A stretch of 64,000 bases of DNA. It comes from Cyclina sinensis (taxonomy: Eukaryota; Mollusca; Bivalvia; Venerida; Veneridae). Positions 56,735 through 64,000 of the stretch are shown here, one piece after another. Location of the stretch: NCBI GenBank assembly GCA_012932295.1, contig JAAONU010000001.1:35619449-35683448 (forward strand), written 5' to 3'. The position numbers were made by a program, and so were the translations under genes. The notes beneath the pieces are model-generated. The model worked only from the letters and a program-made list of their open reading frames with translations. It was not told the origin of the DNA and ran no database searches. How positions within the stretch are numbered: position 1 is the first letter of the stretch; each line of letters starts with the position of its first letter.

Positions 56735-56745
56735 ATATATATATA
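56690..56745. repeat. (TA)n microsatellite
   Basis: About 50 bp of TA, interrupted once by 'aac'. It directly abuts the end of the Tc1 remnant. Confidence 0.95.
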
Positions 56746-57690
56746 TGTTTATGGGTCACCTTAGGAAAGCAGCTAGGTCACTGGCTTTTATCAAGCAAAA
56801 ATTAAATAAATGCTTTTTTGTCAAAATGCTTTCCTTGATGATTTCTTTATCAAGTTGAAATATAAATAAATTTTAGTTAAAAACAACGTAACTAGATTAA
56901 ATTAAAAAAGAATATTTGTTTACACTGTAGATGCCACATTTTGAATTGAGTCGTCTTGGCTTAAGTCAAAACCTTAACTTGATTATTTCTATGTGAGAAA
57001 ACTAGGTCACTAGTAAGTCAAAAGAAAACATTGTTAACACTTTATGGGTCTCAATTAGCATTCATTCGTGATTTTGTTTTATCAAACTGTTTGTCACTTG
57101 TCTTTCTTAGCAGATAAACTTAGGTGAGCACTTTAGAGCAACCATTGCACCCTTATTTCAATAATTTAACAGTTTCATCTGTAAACGTAAAAAGTTTTGG
57201 TTTTACTTGCTCATAATGATTAAGATGTATGAGCAGGAGTTGATGCAGGGCTAAAGCCTCTTGTCTACACTTTGTTGGAATATGCTTGCGTTGAATCTTG
57301 ACTTTGAATTTTTTCCCGGGCGTGTTCTGATTATTATAATTTAAGAAGCAGTATTATCTAATCTTTAGAGAAAAATTGTGAAACTAAGTTATTTTAAGCG
57401 TAGAATACAATTTGTACAGAAAAACCCAAAATGCCAAACGAAAAAAGAAAATAAAGCGTCTCTAAGAAAGAAAGCCTTAATACAAAGCTAAATACAAAGC
57501 ACTGAATTAACTTCAGATGCAGACTAAGGGAAGTGTTATATTAACATAATTATTTAGAAGAGCTTTAGAACTTGGGACTGGGAATAAATTCTATAATAAC
57601 TCAAAGCATTTCAAATTGGAACTTTTCTAAACTTAACCAGTATATAACGGGTGATCACATACTTTACCTAAAAAAACTTGCAAACAAATT
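56746..57690. other. Intergenic, nothing recognised
   Basis: No gene or organised repeat seen before the flank shared with gene A begins. Confidence 0.45.
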
Positions 57691-59150
57691 GAAGACTCTT
57701 TCTTTCTGAACTTACACGGCACAGAGTTCTGAAGTAGACAAAGTCTATAAATATCGTGTGGGAAACCAAAAAACAGAGACTTCTTAAATTGTTGCTAAAA
57801 TAGCATTGGCTAGTGAACGCTTACGAAGATTGTTATTGTGTTAAACTGGGCGTTAAACTGGGGTTCAATTAAGTTTTGATAAAAATATTTTAACTCTTTC
57901 TACTCAAAAAGAAGAAGTTCCTGAATTATGAAATGGATTAATGGGCATCTACCATGTGTGTTCAAATTATTCACTGAGGTCAGTGGTTCCACCCTAGAGT
58001 TCAGATTTTTATATTAAACTTACTCAAACTAAATTTTCGAAGATCCTCTTTCCTAAAACTATTAAAAGTTACGCATTCGAAATTTTTTACTTTGCATTGT
58101 ACAGTTACCAGTATTGTTCAAATTACAGCATTATGGTCATAATTGGCTGGAGTAACGTTTTACACAAATATATAGGAAAATCTTTAAGACTATTCTTGTC
58201 ATGAAATAGATAGCCAAGAGTTCTGAAGTTGGCACAAAACACTGGCTAATGAACCTATACCAAAATTGCTCAAACTATGTACCCTTTGGGTTATAATTTG
58301 CTACACCCTTGAGTTCAGATACTCAACTGAATTATAAAAAACAAATTGTTTTAAAATCTGCTAGCCTGGACCATTAAGCTGAGACTTCTTTGGTATGAAG
58401 CATTGTTTAGTGAACATTTTCAAAACTATTCCACTGCGGTCATTTTAACCGTAAGTGGGGCTTGTATGTATGATTTAAACTGTTTTTTCAATGAAAATAA
58501 TAGTATATTAACGGTTTTGTCGACTGTAGCTCAAGCCCATTTTCCTATTTGGCAACAGTTTCGCCGACTTCAGAAGGATTCCAATTCTTTCACTAATGTG
58601 CACAAAACTTGTTTGGCAAATCAATGTGATTAGAAGGTCTTAAAACTTTGTAAACTTTTACATGAAATAACAAAAACTTGGTATGACGTCTGTTTACTAA
58701 AATGACCTTGGTATGTGTCAAAGACTTGCGAATAGAAAATGAGAAAAAAATAACTTTATAAACAAAACACCAGCTGGGACGAAACAAACTTGCTGTCATT
58801 TTTAAAAAAAGACGTTGAAATAGTCACACTTTACCATGTGATAGTTGTCAGGAAAATAGAAAATTCTGAATTGATGAATAGTTTTCTTCTTTTTAGTATG
58901 ATGTTTGATCATTTATATCAGTGCAGTTAACAAACATAAAATGTACAACTTAGAAAGACAAAAAAGATAGCTTTCTTAGAATATTTGGTTGCTTATGATA
59001 CATTATCATAACAAAAACAGAATATAACATAAAGTTTATCAAATGCATTTAAACAACAGTTTCTCTTCTTTTTTAATGTCATTGAAAATAATATAACATT
59101 AATTCTAACACGATCTAAAAATAGACATATATACAAAGAAGAAAATAAAC
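57691..59150. other. 3' flank of receptor gene B, paralogous to 1.4-2.95 kb
   Basis: The 57720-57845 block matches 1520-1660 ('gggaaaccaaa', 'gcattggctagtgaac'). 58396-58475 matches 1807-1885, and 58918-59055 matches 2806-2945. Diverged but collinear. No coding evidence. Confidence 0.68.
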
Positions 59151-59583
59151 TCATGTTATCCTGCAGTATAACACGCGCGTGCGCTTGTTGTTTTGGCTGT
59201 TCCGTGAACCGCCGTCACCCCACGTATACAATTTTTATGAATGAAAGTCACGTGATGTTTGTAAATACTACCGTAGGAATCGTAGTTTACCGGCGTACAA
59301 CAACATATTTCGGCTGCAAAATGGCACAAAAGCCAATTTACTTAGAATGGGCACAATTTGTGAAATTCGCCGTGGTTTAGGGGACTGGAGGGTGATTGAC
59401 AAGAAATTTGTGTGTTGCTTATTTGTTTATTTATTGGATATATCAACTTATTATGTGGAAGCCAACTCAGGGAGGAATTTTAACGGCCAAACCCAGGGGC
59501 GTACAGCACAAGTGTTTTTACGATCGTAAGAAGTAGTTAACACTTATTTCACATGTTAATTGTTTGGTCGTGTTAGAATCGAA
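59151..59583 (+). other. CpG-richer inserted segment with weak ORF, unidentified
   Basis: Absent from the gene A flank. Higher CpG content than its surroundings ('acacgcgcgtgcgcttg'). The longest reading, MAQKPIYLEWAQFVKFAVV, then stops. Might be a gene fragment carried by an insertion; no family recognised. Confidence 0.35.
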
Positions 59584-59747
59584 ATAATAAGTATCCAGTT
59601 GTGGTTTATCGTAGAATAACCCGCGTTTTTCGTTCTTATGCGAAACAATATATCACTCTGGCCTACGGCCTTCGTGATATATTCCTACGCATAAGAACTC
59701 AAAACGTGGGTTATTCTACGATAAACCACAACTGGATACTTATTATT
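59584..59747. mobile_element. Long near-perfect palindrome (foldback element)
   Basis: The left arm 59584-59642 ('aataagtatccagttgtggt', 'ttatcgtagaataaccc', 'gttcttatgcg') is complemented by 59688-59747. The loop contains a second palindrome, 'tggcctacggccttcg' between 'atatatcac' and 'gtgatatat'. About 60 bp arms. Confidence 0.85.
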
Positions 59748-60580
59748 TATTAAGTAATGCATGCAATAATAATGCATTAATAATATTTATACAAAGGGGG
59801 TGTTTGATACTTTACATTATATATAGAAATATACATTTAAAAAAGGGAATGTTTGATACACTACATTACATATAGATATATACATGTAAAATATACAAAG
59901 GAGATGTTTGAAACACTACATTACATGGTGAAACATACATGTTAGAAAAGCATAAAGGAGATGTTTAATACATTACATTACATTTAGAAATATATATGTG
60001 AAATATACAAAAAAGGGTACTTATTATTTATTAAGTAATGCATGCAATAATAATGCATTAATAATATTTATACAAAGGGGGTGTTTGATACTTTACATTA
60101 TATATAGAAATATACATTTAAAAAAGGGAATGTTTGATACACTACATTACATATAGATATATACATGTACAGTATACAAAGGCGATGTTTCATACACTAC
60201 ATTACATGGTGAAACATACATGTTAGATAAGCATAAAGGAGATGTTTAATACATTACATTACATTTAGAAAGATATATGTGAAATATACAAAAAAGGGTA
60301 CTTATTATTTATTAAGTAATGCATGCAATAATAATGCATTAATAATATTTATACAAAGGGGGTGTTTGATACTTTACATTATATATAGAAATATACATTT
60401 AAAAAAGGGAATGTTTGATACACTACATTACATATAGATATATACATGTACAGTATACAAAGGCGATGTTTCATACACTACATTACATGGTGAAACATAC
60501 ATGTTAGATAAGCATAAAGGAGATGTTTAATACATTACATTACATTTAGAAATATACATGTGAAATATACAAAAAAGGGA
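59737..60580. repeat. 281 bp higher-order repeat, three copies
   Basis: 'tacttattatttattaagta' followed by 'atgcatgcaataataatgca' starts near 59737, 60018 and 60299. Each copy carries about five ~48 bp minisatellite units and the copies are nearly identical. The first unit overlaps the right end of the palindrome. Confidence 0.88.
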
Positions 60581-61985
60581 TGTTTAATACACCGCATTAC
60601 AAACAGAAATATACGTGTGAGTTACACACAAATGAAATGTTTTATACACTACATAAAGTACGAAAATAAACATGTGGGATAATGCAGAGGGGATGCTTAA
60701 AATATTACATAAGGTGCGAAAATATATATGTGGGTTAATACAAAGAAGATGCTTAAAACACTACATAAGGTATTAAAATTTACCTGTAGGATTATACAAA
60801 GGAGATTTTTAATACATTACATAAGGTACTAAAATATACATGTAGGATAATGCAAAGAAGATGTTTAATACACTACCTAAGGTACGGAAATATACATGCG
60901 GGATAATGCAAAGAAGCTGCTTAAAACACTACATAAGGTATGAAAAAATACATGTGTGATAATGCAATGGAGATGCTTAAAACACTACATAAGGTATAAA
61001 AATATACATGTGAGATAACGCAAAGGAGATGTTAAATATACTACATAAGGTACTAAAATATACATGTTGGATAATGCAAAGGAGATGCTTGAAACACTTC
61101 ATAAGGTATTAAAATTTACAGGTGGGGTAACGCAAAGGAGATGTTTAATATACTACATAAGGTACTAAAATATACATGTGGGATAATGCAAAGGAGATGC
61201 TTAAAACACTACATAAGGTATTAAAATTTACAGGTGGGATACCGCAAAGGAGATGTTTAATATACTGCATAAGGTACTAAAATATACATGTGGGATAATG
61301 CAAAGTAGATACTTTAAACATTAACATAAGGTATTAAAATTTACAGGTGAAATAATGCAAAAGAGATGTTAAATATACTACTTAAGGTACTAAAATATAC
61401 ATGTGGGATAATGCAAAGGAGATGCTTTAAACACTACATAAGGTATTAAAATTTACAGGTGGGATAACGCAAAGGAGGTGTTTCATATACTACATAAGGT
61501 ACTAAAAATATACATGTGGGATAATGCAAAGGAGATGCTTAAAACACTACATAAGGTATTAAAATTTACAGGTGGGATAACGCAAAGGAGATGTTTAATA
61601 TACTACATAAGGTACTAAAATATACATGTGGGATAATGCAAAGTAGATACTTTAAACATTAACATAAGGTATTAAAATTTACAGGTGGAATAATGCAAAA
61701 GAGATGTTAAATATACTACTTAAGGTACTAAAATATACATGTGGGATAATGCAAAGGAGATGCTTTAAACAGTACATAAGGTATTAAAATTTACAGGTGG
61801 GATAACGCAAAGGAGATGTTTCATATACTACATAAGGTACTAAAATATACATGTGGGATAATGCAAAGGAGATGCTTAAAACACTACATATGGTATGAAA
61901 ATATACATGTGGGATAATGCAAAGGAGATGCTTAAACACTACTTAAGGTACGAAAATATACATGTTAGATATATACAAAGATAAC
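60581..61985. repeat. Expanded ~48 bp minisatellite
   Basis: About 28 units of 'aatatacatgtgggataatg' + 'caaaggagatgcttaaaaca' + 'ctacataaggta'. From about 61000 two unit types alternate ('atacatgtgggataatgc' and 'tttacaggtgggataacgc'), giving a ~97 bp dimer. Confidence 0.9.
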
Positions 61986-62222
61986 GTTTAGTCATGCCAA
62001 GTAATTGTTTAATTTGATAAATGATTAGTTAAAATTTTTCCAACTCACAAAATATACAGTTATTCTAATAAAAAGTTAAAGTTTAATCGGAACAGTAGCT
62101 TATTGATTTTAACTCATAATGTTTTATTTTTACATATTAATGGTCGTAACTAAAATAAGACCCCTATTTCAACTAGGTAGTTTCCTTGACTTCCGAATAT
62201 ACTGTTTATCAAACAAAATCTG

Positions 62223-62228
62223 TTTATT
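62223..62228 (-). terminator. Candidate poly(A) signal of gene B
   Basis: AATAAA on the minus strand, 30 nt past the stop codon. Positional inference; that would be an unusually short 3' UTR. Confidence 0.35.
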
Positions 62229-62257
62229 TCTGTGACAGTTTTTTTTCCTTTAGCTTT

Positions 62258-62390
62258 TCAATTTACCGAATAGTAGTAATCACTGGTCGAAGCCTCCTCA
62301 AATTCTTCATCTAGCTCGTTTCTTATTTCAGTGAAGGTTGGTCGTTTTTTGGGGGCTACTGACCAGGTTTTTATCATCACATTATACCAC
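62258..62390 (-). CDS. Receptor gene B, last exon
   Basis: Encodes WYNVMIKTWSVAPKKRPTFT, EIRNELDEEFEEA, then STSDYYYSVN and TGA (62260-62258). Same border, length and phase as gene A exon 25. Tail tyrosines are kept or increased. Open reading frame, so probably a working gene. Confidence 0.88.
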
Positions 62391-62948
62391 CTGTAATAGA
62401 AAATATTATCTCAAAATTTAGACATATTCGTCTGTGCTGGAGGAAATGAGGTGAAAATGCTTAACGAAAAGTTTAGAGCCTCGAGCCTTGTAGTTCAGAC
62501 AAGAATGGTTTGGAAGTTTTCCCTTGATTTTGTGTAAAGGCCAATAAAAGTATCAGGGGCATGTTTAGGATGTGTTTTATAGATGTTCACTTGACACAGA
62601 ATGTTACATACAAAATTAAACAGCTTTAGTTAAAACTTGAAGTCTTTTTTCTTCTCTTTGTCATAGCAACAACAGTTCTTTCAAAAGATTTGGAAGACTT
62701 TAATACAAGAACGTCCATGCAATGTCTCACATTTTTCAGCCAATGGTTTCATTAGAGATTTCGTTTAAAGCAAATTGTGTACGGTCGACAGAACACAGTT
62801 TGATCACAAACGTGCATTAACAGCATGTTGTAACCAGCTGAAATAAAATGAAAGTAAAGTACCAAACATGACATGGTGGCATATAAAAACATCTGACGTA
62901 TAAAACCTCTTTTAAATTCGCAACATCGTTAATATGATCATTACTTAC

Positions 62949-63042
62949 TTGTCATCACAATTTTCTGGTTTCGATAGACGATAGCCGCTCTTCAGTCTTA
63001 CAGGAAGATCTCTGCCTCTTATATCATCGTATGGGCTTTCAC
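62949..63042 (-). CDS. Receptor gene B, penultimate exon
   Basis: Encodes ESPYDDIRGRDLPVRLKSGY and RLSKPENCDD; 94 bp as in gene A exon 24, 7 of 30 residues differing. AA|GTAAGT donor gives Lys at the junction. Confidence 0.88.
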
Positions 63043-63332
63043 CTTAATAGATGCATTATAATAGATATAAATAAATGTAACAGTGACTAGAATCACGAAA
63101 AGATTGTCTACAGCATTTATATAAAGAAAAACTCAAATAAAATACATCTGCATATCAAAAGTCAGAAAAAACAGATATTTAAAATTGCATACAATGACTT
63201 AAAAACGGGGAACATAATCTTTCCCTTCGCACACATTTGCTTCAACCACAATTTATCGGTTTTGGATAGGAAAAGCGCGATAACCATTTCAAGAAATTGC
63301 TATGTAATTTAGTCCTACAAGCAGTAACTCAC

Positions 63333-63447
63333 CAAAGCTAAAAATTTCCCAGAGCACAATTCCGTATGACCAAACATCACTTTTCTCTGTGGCCGCAACA
63401 GTCGACTTTAAGCATTCAGGTGCCATCCATTTTATAGGAATGCGTTC
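63333..63447 (-). CDS. Receptor gene B, APE/helix F exon
   Basis: Encodes [20 protein letters not shown] and [19 protein letters not shown], differing from gene A by one residue. The catalytic-loop exon would lie just past the window end, so whether gene B is also catalytically dead cannot be seen. Confidence 0.9.
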
Positions 63448-63800
63448 CTGCATTTCCATTAATACAAAACAGTTGAAAACATGATTGGTAATGATTTTTT
63501 TTATACTATATTGAATTGTTAATACACGGGTCTCTTTTGCTATTGCTTGTAACGACAGACAAAATAAATAATGTTTGCTGGATGCTCTGGCTACTGCCCT
63601 ATTTTTTACAATAAGTAATTTTAAAGAAAGGATCTCATACTATTTGCCAGTTTTGTTTTTCAATTCACAATGTCAAAACGATTTTACTAAATACTATGAT
63701 CGTAATATAGAAATATAGATTATACTGCTTTATAACTGCAGCATTCATGTTAATCAGGCACGACTTGATTTAATCATGATTTAACCAGAAGTACTGTATG

Positions 63801-63887
63801 TGTAGAAATATTCGCGCTAAACATGAATTCGCGGATCGAATGTAACCGCGAAGATCGCGAAAATTTGAAGCCCGCAATATTTCTACA
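63801..63887. mobile_element. Small foldback element in gene B intron
   Basis: TGTAGAAATATTCGCG at one end and CCCGCAATATTTCTACA at the other are inverted. The middle is rich in 'cgcg' and also self-complementary. Absent at the corresponding place in gene A. Confidence 0.65.
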
Positions 63888-64000
63888 CCAATAATTTCTT
63901 AATAGTCATATTTTCGCGCTTCTATAGAACAATGTACATCAGTTGTTATATGCTTTCAATACATACGATTTTATCAAAATGCTTGATTACGTTTCTGATA

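Overview
The window is AT-rich animal nuclear DNA. It has many small exons with GT/AG borders, several retroposon and DNA-transposon relics, and numerous short tandem arrays. The repeat types (a MetaSINE-like SINE, Tx1/L1-like and CR1-like LINEs, and 'pearl'-like elements built around ~150-170 bp tandem arrays with hairpin ends) suggest a bivalve mollusc. That is an inference; nothing here fixes the species.

The main gene is on the minus strand, from 39385 (start codon) to 8071 (stop), in 25 coding exons. Exon phases join cleanly at every junction except within exon 10. It encodes a receptor tyrosine kinase-like protein of about 1223 residues: signal peptide, EMI-like Cys-rich module, two EGF-like modules, two related beta-sandwich-like regions, a Cys-rich segment, a fibronectin III domain, one membrane helix, a juxtamembrane YEEM motif and a kinase-fold domain. 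The catalytic-loop HRD reads HRR, DFG reads CFG, and the glycine loop is degenerate, while the VAIK-type lysine, catalytic-loop Asn and APE are kept. I predict a pseudokinase receptor. The summed exons are 3671 nt, one base short of a whole frame, and the deficit maps to one spot in exon 10.

The gene belongs to a tandem family. The last three exons of a second intact-looking copy lie at 62258-63447, same strand, and run out of the window. A decayed third copy (three exon relics with stops, a frameshift and lost splice sites) sits at 50615-51724. The 3' flank of the first gene (about 1.4-3.2 kb) is paralogous to that of the second (57.7-59.1 kb), where a ~48 bp minisatellite has grown to about 2.2 kb.

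Most of the rest is mobile DNA. 1-8 kb: tandem-array elements. 13.5-18.8 kb: a nearly full-length, dead Tx1/L1-like LINE inside a 54 bp minisatellite. 26.3 kb: a tRNA-derived SINE. 27-28 kb and 32-33.4 kb: arrays, the second split by a TTAA-flanked element. 35.7-36.8 kb: a structure with GCAGTA-rich inverted arms. 41.8-44.0 kb: two terminal-inverted-repeat elements. 44.2-47.6 kb: a decayed LINE carrying a nested hAT-like element with an 8 bp target duplication. 49.1-49.8 kb: another LINE fragment. 52.5-55.6 kb: three arrays. 55.7-56.7 kb: a dead Tc1-like transposase. 59.6-62.0 kb: a long palindrome followed by the expanded minisatellite.
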